Assembly: GCF_024919275.1 (NCBI RefSeq)
Contig: NZ_JANWGH010000002.1
Coordinates: 803,609-867,608 of the forward strand
Direction of reading: 5' to 3'
Source: Algoriphagus limi
GTDB lineage: Bacteria; Bacteroidota; Bacteroidia; Cytophagales; Cyclobacteriaceae
Length of the DNA stretch: 64,000 nucleotides
A program made the position numbers and the translations under genes. The notes beneath the pieces were generated by a model, which did no database searches, was not told the DNA's origin, and saw only the letters and a list, made by a program, of their open reading frames with translations. This document shows, one piece after another, positions 51,879 through 62,000 of the stretch (position 1 is the stretch's first letter; the number at the start of each line of letters is the position of its first letter).

Positions 51879-53435
51879 ATGAAAAAACTCATTACAATTC
51901 TTTTTGCAGGGCTTTTTCAAATTACCCTTGCACAGGAAAAGCCAAATATCTTGGTGATCATGGTGGATGATGTGGCACCGAATGCTATTAGTGCCTATTC
52001 TTTGGGGATGCAGTATCCCACTCCGAATATTGATCGAATTGCCAAAGAAGGCGTGATATTTACAGATCATTATTCCCAGCCAAGTTGTACAGCCGGTCGA
52101 GCTGCATTTATAACAGGACAGGTTCCGGTGAGGACAGGCCTCACTACAGTTGGCCAGCCGGGTAATCCACTTGGACTGAAGCCTGAAGATCCTACTATTG
52201 CGGAGCTTTTGAAGCCTATGGGTTATATGACTGCTCAATATGGAAAGAACCATTTGGGAGATCGGAATGAGCACCTACCAACAGTTCATGGATTTGATGA
52301 ATTTTTTGGGAATTTATATCACTTGAATGTTTCCGAAGAGCCTGAACAAGCGGATTATCCAAAAACAAAAGAGTTTGCTGAAAAATATGGTCCTCGAGGG
52401 ATCATTGAATCTTTTGCCAGTGAGACTTTTGATAATACAGAAGATCCAAGATTCGGTGTTATCGGAAAACAGAAGGTTAAGGATATTGGACCTTTGACCT
52501 CAGAACGGATGAAGACCTTTGACGAGGAATTGGTTGCCAAGACTAAGGACTTTATGAAGAGAGCCAAAGATGCGGATAAACCATTCTTTATTTGGCATGC
52601 TACAAGCCGTATGCACGTTTACACCCATTTGAAGGAAGAGTCCAGAAATCTTGCTACTAACATTAGCTCAGATATGGACCTTTTTGGGTCTGGTTTTATG
52701 GAGCATGATGGACATGTAGGCCAAATACTGGATTATATGGATGAATTGGGTATCTCTGATAACACCATTGTGATCTATACTACTGATAATGGACCGGAAC
52801 AAAGTACCTTCCCACATGCTGGGGTGACCATGTTTAGAGGTGAAAAAATGACTACCTATGAAGGCGGATTGAGATCTCCATTTTTGGTGAGATGGCCAAG
52901 TAAAATTCCGGCCGGATTAGTACGAAATGGAATTTCTTCCCATGAAGACGTTTTACCTACTTTGATGGCAGCCGTCGGGAATTCTAACATCATAGATGAG
53001 CTAAAAGAGGGTAAGAAAATTGGAGATATGACTTATAAGGTACATATCGACGGGTATAATAACCTCGATTATTGGACAGGGAAAACGGATAAATCTGCTA
53101 GAAATCACTTTTTCTACTATTATGAATCCAATCTAACCGCCCTTCGTGTGGGTCCTTGGAAAATGCATTTTGCGACAAAAGAACGATACTTTGATGATAT
53201 GGTTTCTCATACTATGCCTCAATTGTTCAATTTGCGAAAGGATCCATTTGAAAAATATGATGACATCACAGGCTTCCATTTGATTATGGAAAAATCATGG
53301 GTGATGCAGCCCGCTATCGGTATTTTGAATGAACATCTCATGACATTCAAGGATTTTCCACCTCGTCAAGCAGCCGCCTCCTTGGATATTAATAAAGCAA
53401 TTGAAAAAATCATGATGTCAGGAGCTAGACAGTAA
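51879..53435 (+). CDS. Exported arylsulfatase, S1 sulfatase family
   Basis: A 518-residue enzyme with a signal peptide (MKKLITILFAGLFQITLAQ). The formylglycine motif is SCTAGRAAF, with Cys70 in the C-x-A-x-R form; it needs maturation by an anaerobic or aerobic formylglycine-forming enzyme, not seen here. Metal ligands come from IMVDDVAPN at the start and TTDNGPEQSTFPHAG. It removes sulfate esters from a sugar or aromatic compound. With the neighbouring GH30 gene it may work on a sulfated glycan, which is inference. Confidence 0.93.
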   Translation: MKKLITILFAGLFQITLAQEKPNILVIMVDDVAPNAISAYSLGMQYPTPNIDRIAKEGVIFTDHYSQPSCTAGRAAFITGQVPVRTGLTTVGQPGNPLGLKPEDPTIAELLKPMGYMTAQYGKNHLGDRNEHLPTVHGFDEFFGNLYHLNVSEEPEQADYPKTKEFAEKYGPRGIIESFASETFDNTEDPRFGVIGKQKVKDIGPLTSERMKTFDEELVAKTKDFMKRAKDADKPFFIWHATSRMHVYTHLKEESRNLATNISSDMDLFGSGFMEHDGHVGQILDYMDELGISDNTIVIYTTDNGPEQSTFPHAGVTMFRGEKMTTYEGGLRSPFLVRWPSKIPAGLVRNGISSHEDVLPTLMAAVGNSNIIDELKEGKKIGDMTYKVHIDGYNNLDYWTGKTDKSARNHFFYYYESNLTALRVGPWKMHFATKERYFDDMVSHTMPQLFNLRKDPFEKYDDITGFHLIMEKSWVMQPAIGILNEHLMTFKDFPPRQAAASLDINKAIEKIMMSGARQ

Positions 53436-53473
53436 GATTTTGTATAAAATCAAAAATTCTTGATAAAAGAAGA

Positions 53474-53504
53474 AAGCCAATCGGGGAAACCGGTTGGCTT
53501 TTTT
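53474..53504 (+). terminator. Terminator after the arylsulfatase gene
   Basis: AAGCCAATCGG and CCGGTTGGCTT pair over 11 bp with one wobble; TTTTTT follows. Confidence 0.85.
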
Positions 53505-53522
53505 AGTTCAATTTTATATGGT

Positions 53523-54200
53523 CTAAAATCGGATCAAAATCTCCTCTAGATCCTTTCTTTTCAGATTTGGCACATAGGTTTCTTCCTTTGGATAACCCAC
53601 TGGAAGCAGCAAATAGGGTTTTTCGTGCTTAGGTCGTTTAAGAATTTCACTGAGAAAATTCATGGGGCTTGGCGTATGGGTGACGGTGACTAGTCCAGCT
53701 TGATGAATAGCCGCAATCAAAAATCCACAGGCAATTCCTACTGATTCATTGACATAGTAGTGTTGAATTTTTTCGCCATTTTCCATTCCGTAGGACTGTT
53801 TGAAAACGACTATGAGATAGGGTGCTTCTTCTAAAAATGGCTTTTCCCAATCCGTCCCAATGGGCTTCAGGTCATTTTTCCAAGTTTCAGACATTCTGGA
53901 GGAATAGCTAATCCGTTCTTCTTCTTCGGCGGCTTCCCGAATCTGTTTTTTGATTTGAAGATCTGAAATAAGGCAAAAAGTCCAAGGTTGTTTGTGAGCT
54001 CCAGAAGGAGCAGTTCCTGCCGTTCGGATAATGTTTTCCATTACCGAAAGAGGGACAGGTTTAGTATCAAATTCACGAATTGTTCGCCGCAAATCCATGA
54101 TTTTGTAAAACTCCTCAGACCGTTTGATTACTTCTTTTTCAGGAAGTGTTTGATGGGTAAAGCGTATGTGCTCAAAACCCTTAATATGTTTTTTGTCCAT
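53523..54200 (-). CDS. Nitroreductase-family flavoprotein
   Basis: A 225-residue FMN protein. The FMN-binding start is DLRRTIREFDTKPVPLSVME (about residue 36), then IIRTAGTAPSGAHKQPWTFCLIS, which contacts the flavin, and GLVTVTHTPSPMNFL. The closest relatives by this text are the iodotyrosine deiodinase / BluB branch. These reduce nitro, halogen or quinone groups with NAD(P)H. Substrate unknown. It is divergent from the AraC-type regulator with 71 bases between, so that regulator could control it. Confidence 0.88.
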   Translation of the reverse strand: MDKKHIKGFEHIRFTHQTLPEKEVIKRSEEFYKIMDLRRTIREFDTKPVPLSVMENIIRTAGTAPSGAHKQPWTFCLISDLQIKKQIREAAEEEERISYSSRMSETWKNDLKPIGTDWEKPFLEEAPYLIVVFKQSYGMENGEKIQHYYVNESVGIACGFLIAAIHQAGLVTVTHTPSPMNFLSEILKRPKHEKPYLLLPVGYPKEETYVPNLKRKDLEEILIRF

Positions 54201-54271
54201 AAAAAAGAGTGTTTTGGATTTGTAATATCTAAAGTGAATTTGTACTTTTTCAAGCGGATGAATTAGAGTTT

Positions 54272-55480
54272 ATGAGTATTATAAAATTACCCGCTGATTT
54301 TCAATTGTTCATAGTTTCCCCAATAATGATCCTAGGATTATTATTTTTTTTAATTTGGATTTATCGGGGATTTAGAGAAGGTTATTCTTCCATTTTACTT
54401 GGAACATTTTTTCTTTTTGAGTCTTTTGTTGGGTTTTTGGGTTATCAGTTAGTAATAAATCAAATTAATGAAAACCTTGTTTTTTTTGATCTATATTCAA
54501 TAATCCTAGTCCTTACGATACCAATTTTTTACCTAGGCATAAGATTAAGGTCCAAAGAGAAAATTAAAATTATTGAAATGGTCTTTCATTTAAGCCCTGT
54601 TTTTATAATTTTAGTTTGGATTTCACTCTTTCAAAGATCAATAATATCTGATTTAGGATTAGAATATTCTATTTTTCAGTTTATTACGCTTAAAAATCCT
54701 TTCAGCTTTTTTCTGATTCTCTATACGGTCCAGTTAATTACATATCTAATTTTAATGGGAAGAGAGCAGATGAAAATGAAGAACTTCAGCCCTCAAAAAT
54801 TTTCAAGAAAGGGATTTGTTAATGCCTTCATCATTTTGATGAGTTTTCAACTTTTGATAATCGTTTTAGTCTCTTTATTAATAGCTGATGCAATCAGCTT
54901 TTTTGAAACATGGGTTTTCTTTAGGAACAGTTCAGTTGGCGTTTTCTTTCTGTTCCTTATTGTGAGGTCAGAATATCTTAGATTTTCTTCACTTCCTGCC
55001 TTTTTGCAGAATGGCCTTTCCATTCAATTTCAAGACTTGAAATATGAGTTTGGTGATTTTCCATTAGAAACTCCAGAATTGTTTAAAAACTTTAATTCGC
55101 TGACCCAATCCGAAAAATTGAAATGGATTTCTATTTGTACTTATCTGGAATACGAACAGCCTTATTTAATTCAGGATTTTACGGTAAAGAAAATGGAAAA
55201 TGAATTAAATATTCCATCTAGGACTATCGCAGGTCTTGTAAAAAAGTTACTCGAAATGAATTTTAATGCATTTATCAATCATCTTCGGATTGAATTTGTC
55301 ATACGGAAACTATATAAAGAGGTAATCTGGAGATCCTATACCGTCGAATCTTTAGCTTATAGTGCTGGTTATAATAGTCCAAATAGCTTTTATAATTACT
55401 TCAAAGAATACACAGGAACGACTCCAAGAGAATTCATTTCAGAACTTGGAATTGTAGCAACTGATGAAATGGAAAAATGA
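54272..55480 (+). CDS. Membrane-bound AraC-family regulator
   Basis: A 402-residue protein. The first about 235 residues are seven hydrophobic helices (for example IVSPIMILGLLFFLIWIYRG, LIIVLVSLLIADAISFF) without periplasmic domains. The C-terminal domain has the AraC double helix-turn-helix: LNIPSRTIAGLVKKLLEMNFNA and VESLAYSAGYNSPNSFYNYFKEYTGTTPREF. A multi-helix membrane sensor fused to HTH_18 is frequent in Bacteroidota. Its targets are unknown; the nitroreductase gene and the adhesin region are the neighbours. The coding sequence is very AT-rich. Confidence 0.87.
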   Translation: MSIIKLPADFQLFIVSPIMILGLLFFLIWIYRGFREGYSSILLGTFFLFESFVGFLGYQLVINQINENLVFFDLYSIILVLTIPIFYLGIRLRSKEKIKIIEMVFHLSPVFIILVWISLFQRSIISDLGLEYSIFQFITLKNPFSFFLILYTVQLITYLILMGREQMKMKNFSPQKFSRKGFVNAFIILMSFQLLIIVLVSLLIADAISFFETWVFFRNSSVGVFFLFLIVRSEYLRFSSLPAFLQNGLSIQFQDLKYEFGDFPLETPELFKNFNSLTQSEKLKWISICTYLEYEQPYLIQDFTVKKMENELNIPSRTIAGLVKKLLEMNFNAFINHLRIEFVIRKLYKEVIWRSYTVESLAYSAGYNSPNSFYNYFKEYTGTTPREFISELGIVATDEMEK

Positions 55481-55799
55481 TTTTTCTTTTTAGAAAAAAG
55501 TGATCTTAATCAGATTTTTGAATATAATTTAAAATTTTTTAATCCTAAAAAAGAGTGTTTCGCATACAAAAAAATGTAAAATGCTCTTTTTTTGAACGCT
55601 GTTCAAAAAACAAAAAATTTTATATGAAAGGTCTTTATGCAAGATTTAATATCAATTCTTACATTTTTTTAATAAAAAAAACACTAAAAATGCATAAATC
55701 AGTAGAACAATGTTTTTTTTTCAAATAATCTCCATTCTTTTCTTCTGAATTTTGTAAAGTATTAATGCCTCTTTTTACGAATTGGCTGAAAGTATTATT
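55481..55799. other. AT-rich spacer after the regulator gene
   Basis: No gene is seen in these 319 bases. It has a hairpin at 55547-55593, a short GAACGCTGTTC palindrome near 55593-55603, and long A and T runs. Confidence 0.5.
55547..55593 (+). terminator. Possible terminator after the AraC-type gene
   Basis: AAAAAAGAG (55547-55555) pairs with CTCTTTTTT (from 55584), with a 28-base loop that can pair partly (TGTTTCGCAT and ATGTAAAATGC). The T run fits a terminator. Confidence 0.45.
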
Positions 55800-56048
55800 A
55801 TGAAAAAGAAGAATTTAAAAGTAAAAGGGGCGGAAATTTTTTCAAACTCTAAGTCAACGCATCTTATAGAGATTGGATCGAACACCTGGTTTTTGATTCC
55901 GGGTCAACAATCTTTTTTCCTGTTGCAGCAAAATTCTTCAAACGGATTTGAATTGTATTCAAATAGAAAACTTGGTTTTAACCAGGAAATAGATTTCCCT
56001 TATTCGACTGAATATGGAAATGCTCACAATTTAGTTTGGATCTCTTGA
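55800..56048 (+). CDS. Small protein upstream of the giant adhesin
   Basis: I chose the ATG at 55800 (82 residues) over a TTG 18 bases earlier. The protein has no signal peptide. Residues read as beta-rich text: THLIEIGSNTWFLIPGQQSFFLLQ, then NGFELYSNRKLGFNQEIDFP. It ends 12 bases before the adhesin start, so they are probably cotranscribed. I do not recognise a family. Confidence 0.55.
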   Translation: MKKKNLKVKGAEIFSNSKSTHLIEIGSNTWFLIPGQQSFFLLQQNSSNGFELYSNRKLGFNQEIDFPYSTEYGNAHNLVWIS

Positions 56049-56059
56049 CTGTACCTAGA

Positions 56060-59000
56060 ATGATTGAATATTACGTTAAAAGATCCTTCCAAAATACCAG
56101 CAAAAGATTTTTAGCTATTGCTCAATTTCTTACTATTCTGATTTTGCTTACAGGTATGGGGCAAGCTTTTGCTCAGACCAACATTCAGGTGACGAATCTT
56201 ACAGTTAATGATAATACACCAAATGAAGGTCAAAATATTACATATACTGTCACTATAAGGAATAATGGTCCTCAAGCCACAACGGCTCTTCGAATTATTG
56301 ACCTTTTACCCTCATCTCTAACCTTTGTTTCGGCAAATCCATCTCAAGGAACTTATACATCTTCAACAGGTGTATGGGACATTGGAGCCTTAGCCAGTGG
56401 ACAGAATAGAACTCTATCAATTGTTGCAACTGTCAAAACAGGGACAAGTGGCACCATCATTACAAATACAGCTTCTTACTTGTCATCTACTCCTGCTGAT
56501 AATAATACAGCGGATAATAGTTTATCTCTTGCCCTTACTGTAAACCAGCCGGATATTGAAGTTACAAAAAGTGTAAATGACAATACTCCAGATGTAGGCC
56601 AAGCTATTACCTATACGATTACAGCTAAAAATGTCGGTGTCCAAGATGCACCAGCCACCGGCTTACAAATCACTGATTTAATACCTTCAGGTTTAACGTA
56701 TCAATCACATTCTACTGCTGCAGGTACCTATACTCCGGGTTCAGGAATATGGAATATCGGTACATTGAATGATAATGTTACCGTTTCACTTTCCATAACA
56801 GCAACAGTAAATGCAGGACAAACAGGTGCAACTATTACGAATACTGCATCAGTTACAGCTATAAATCAACCAGACCCTACTTCTTCCAATAATACTGCAT
56901 CAATTCCGGTAACTGTTAACTATCCAGATATTCAGATTACCAAAACGGTTTCAAATGGTCCATATAATGAAGGAACTAATCTTACTTACACAGTTAAAGT
57001 AAAAAATAATGGGCCAACCAATGCAACTAATCTTAAGGTAAGGGATAAGTTAGCTTCTTTACTTACATACGTTAGTCATACTGTTGACCAAGGAACTTAT
57101 TTACCGACTCCAGATGGAATATGGGACATTGGTAGTTTAGCTAGTGGCCAAACCAGGACTTTAACGATTACTGCATTTCCTAAAATAGGATCTTCAGGTT
57201 TAGCAATCAATAATACAGCTTCGCTGTTTTCCATGACGGAGAATGATCCGAATACTTCTAATAATACAGCAAATGTAGAAATAGAAGTTGCGAAGGTTGA
57301 TCTATTACTTGAAAAATCAGTTAATGATAATACGCCAGATGTAGGCCAAGAAATTGAGTTTTCTCTTAAGCTTACCAATCTAGGTCCAGGAATAGGGACC
57401 AATATTGTTGTAAAGGATATTCTACCAGCTGGGCTGACATTTACACAATTTACTTCTATTCCAGGGGGTACCACCGCCACTCATTCATCGGGTACTATCA
57501 CATGGACGACTCCAACCCGGACTACTGGTAATCAGACGCTAAAATTTAAGGCGACTGTAAATGCTGGATATGGGGCAAGGACGATTACAAATACAGCATT
57601 TGTTGAAAGTTTCCAGCAGGTAGATCCCAATCTTGCAAATAATACTGCGTCCCTTCCTTTCGTAGTGAACGGGGCCGATTTAGCAATCACCAAAACAGTT
57701 AGTAACCCGGCCCCATCCAATGGCCAACAAATTACCTATACTATAACGGTAACAAACAAAGGTCCACTTGCAGGAAATGATGTTCAGATTCAAGATATTT
57801 TGCCAGCAGGTGTTTCTTTTGTTTCCTCTTCTGCGACTGAGAGTAGTTATAATTCTGGAACCGGAATTTGGGGAGGAACCAACCTTGACTTGAATGTAAA
57901 TGAAACCCAGACACTAACAATTGTTGCTAATGTAACAGCGACAAATGGAACTCTGGTTAATAATACTGCTAGTATCATAACACAAACTAACCAAGATGGC
58001 ATTACTTCCAATAATACTGCCAGTGCCTTTTTTGTAGTTGGTAATGCTGACATAGCACTTACTAAAACAGTAAATGGTAGTGTATTTAATGTGGGATCCC
58101 CTATTATTTACACACTTACACTAACCAATAACGGTCCTTTCCAAGCAGCAGGATTTTCTGTTCAAGATCAACTTCCGGCTGGAATTACCTTTGTATCTTC
58201 TTCTGCTACATTAGGATCTTATAGTAACACTACAGGAGTTTGGTCCTTTGGTACAAATACCTTGGCAAGTGGTGCTTCAGCCTCTTTGACTATAAATGCA
58301 ACTGTAAATGCAAACACCGCTGGATTTACCATTACCAATAATGCTACAGCTGTATCTGTTCAGGGAGGAAATAATACGGCAAATGACAATGCATCAGCTA
58401 CTTTCAAGGTAAGCGGCGCTGACATTGCGCTGACTAAAACAGCTAGTGCTTCTACTCCTATCCAAGGAGATCCGCTTACCTATACAATCACTGCCACCAA
58501 CAATGGCCCGAATGCCACCACAGGTTTGGTTATTAAAGATATACTTCCTACAAATTTGCAGCACAATAGCTCTTCTGCCACAGTAGGAACTTATAATGTA
58601 GGAACAGGTGAGTGGACTATCGGCAATTTAGCCAATGGGGCATCTGCTACCTTGACTATAAATACTACAATATTAAATGGTGGAGGTTTTACTAATACAG
58701 TTACAGTACTTAGCTCTTCTGCACCCGATAATGTAACTGGGAACAATAAAGCATCAGTCTTCACCTCTGCATTGAAGACTTTTAATGCCGGTGCTTGTAT
58801 TATTGATATGGGAGTGATCCCTCAAACTGCAAATAGTGGTCTTCGACCTTATGGTTTAATTTATCAGCTAGTTACAAATTTAAAGATTCCAGTTTATTGG
58901 GCCATCAACCCTAGTAAATCCTTTGGAACACCTACCACCAAGGTGGATCAGCCAGATTTTACAGTAGGAGGCAAAACTTATTATGGAGGGGCCTTTATTA

Positions 59001-62000
59001 TTCCTGCCGAATTTGTTCCCCTGGCTCAGGCTACGATTAATTCTTGGGTAGCCTCCTATCCTGGACTTACAGTTGATTGTAATCGACCTGCATTTAATGC
59101 ACCTATTCATGGAGTCATTACATCTTTCCCAAGGGCAGTATTGGATGCTCAAAATGGCAGCAAAGCTATTGATGCTTTTTACACTCCAGCAGGTATTCCT
59201 TCATCTTCATATAGAGCAGATGGGGCTCCAAGCAATCTGACTATTTGCGATGATATTTATGTAATGCCGCATGCGGATCCACAAGATTGGGATGCTATAG
59301 AGAAAACAACACTAGATAATTTTATCAAGAATGGAGGTTGGTTATTTGCGGCTTGTCATGCAGTGAGTGCTCTAGAGTCTTTAGTCGATCTAGATGGAGA
59401 TGGAAGTGGTGATTTGAATTATTTAAGTAATGCGGGATTGGTACCATGGGGTAGTCACAGTGATGGTACAATACCTCCTCCGTATTATTATTCCACTGGT
59501 CCGGGACAGTATGCAGCAAGTGTGGCTTCTGATCCATTTATGCAGTTTCTTGGCAGATTTGATGGAGCACTTCAGAATGGTTCCGAGCAAATAAATATTC
59601 CAAAAGCTGGTGGCTGGAGGCCTACTACTACTGTAGCTGTTTGGGATCACGACCATCCCCAGGTATTAAGTGGGCTATACCCTCCGGGCCCAGCAGCAGC
59701 TTTAGCCTATGGTAGAGCTTTCGGTAATCCTGCCTATGGTATGATTATGGAATTTACCAGCCACACATTTAATGGGGGTACAGTAGCTGAAAATACAGCA
59801 GCAGGCAGAACTTATGGTAACTTCCTATTGCAGGCTGGAATAGAATTCAAGCCTAAAATTGTTACAGCTGCCGCTCCAGTCACTTTAAATGCTGGGGAGA
59901 TTGGTTCATTTACGATGAATATAGAGGGGAAAGCTCCACCTTTAACTTACTCTTGGACTTCATCTGCTGGAGGTACATTCAGTGCTCCTAATTCAGCTAG
60001 TACAGACTTTACAGCTCCTGTAGTAAATGATACTACTACTATTTATATCACGCTAACGGTTACAGATAATTGTGGAAGAACAAATTTTGAAACCTTTGCT
60101 ATTCCAGTCTATCCTAAAGCCGATGTAGCAATTACCAAGACCCAAACTTCTGGACCTGTAGCAGTTGGTGAGAATATAACTTATACAATAACAGTCACTA
60201 ACAATGGTCCTTCTCAGGCAAAAGAAGTTGTAGTAAATGACGTTTTACCAGCTGGCCTTACCTTAGTTTCTGCTACACCAAATGTAGGGACTTGGACATC
60301 ACCTAACTGGTCGGTAGGTAATTTAAACAATGGCACTTCTGCTATTCTGACCATTGTTGCCAAAGTAAACTCCAGTGTGGCTGATGGTACTGTAATTACC
60401 AATACGGCTACTGTATCTTCAACGACTAATGATACAAATACTTCCAATAATACTTCGACTGTAAACAAAACGGTCAATACTTCTGCAGATTTAGCTATAA
60501 CAAAAACGGGAAGCCCCAACCCAGTCATAGCTGGAGAGAATCTGACCTATACCATTTCAGTGACCAATAATGGTCCTTCTGATGCTCAGAATGTTGAGGT
60601 TAATGATGTGCTTCCGGCTGAGTTATCATTAATAAGTGCCAGCCCGAGTGTAGGAACTTGGACTGAGCCTACTTGGACAATAGGCACATTGGCTTCTGGA
60701 GGAAGTGCGACCATCACGATTGTTACAAATGTCAGTTCAGCTCTTGCACAAGGAGTTACAATTAATAATACTGCTACAGTAAGTTCCTCAACCACAGACC
60801 CTAACACAGGAAATAATACCTCTACCTCGAATACTACTGTAAACACAAATGCCGATTTAAGTATCCAAAAGCAATTTATTCAGGCATCTGCAAGTCCAGG
60901 GGGCACCAATCCATTAATTGAATATTCTATAACAATCACCAATGATGGACCAAGTGTTGCCACTGGAGTTACTTTTTCAGATGTTCCGAGTACCGGTTTT
61001 AAAGCTGGGGGATTGTACCAATGGTCGACTGATGGTACAACATGGACTACTTTTACCACAGGGCCTCCTTTTGTATATCCAATTTCCCTCCCTTCTAATA
61101 TCGATTTGGCTCCTGGGACCAGTTCTACCATTTATTTTAGAGGAGAATCGTCTACAGGGACTATTACAAATAAGTCATTTACCAATACTGCCACTGCAGA
61201 CAGCGATGTAAGCGATCCAGTTTCAGCAAATAATACGGTAACGGTTACAACCGAACCTTCTATAGTTGCTGATATCTCAATTGTAAAAACCGATAGTCCA
61301 GACCCTGTAATTGCAGGGAATACGCTTTCCTACACTCTATTAGTTTCCAATGGGGGCCCTGATATTGCTACCAATATTGTGGTAACAGATGTACTATCTG
61401 CCATCTATTTAATTCCCGCGAATGCTACTTATACGCTCAATGGCGGTGCCTCTACTCCTTGGACAGGCTCTTTAAATATTGGATCCCTTTCTTCAGGAGG
61501 TACTTCCACTGTAGTAATTTCTGTGCCAGTAAAACCAGAAGTTGCCCCAGGAACTGTAATAAACAATACAGCTTCTGTTACCAGTGATGCGAATGACCCA
61601 GATCTTGGGAATAACTCATCTACCGCGAATACCACAGTAAACTCATCTGCTGATCTTAGTATTGTAAAGACTGCAACTCCTGATCCTGTTATTGCGGGTG
61701 AGAATATCACTTATACGATTGAAGTCACAAACAGTGGCCCTTCTGATGCTTTAGCTGTTTCTGTTAGTGATGTACTTCCTGCTGGCTTAAGTTTGATAAG
61801 TGCCACTCCATCAACTGGCACCTGGAGTGCGCCGACTTGGACGATTGGTACCCTTGGTGCAGGGGAAAGTACTTCATTGATTTTAGTTGCTTCCGTTGAC
61901 CCTAGTGTTTCCCATAATTCTACTATCACAAACACTGCTGCGGTTACAAGCTCTACACCAGACCCAAATACATCTAATAATACTTCTACTGATGATACAA

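Noticed and set aside
60942..61211. Alternate-frame gene inside the giant adhesin, and many minus-strand frames there
   Set aside because: The adhesin frame is open throughout and has clear domain text; the others are low-complexity shadows of the repeats.
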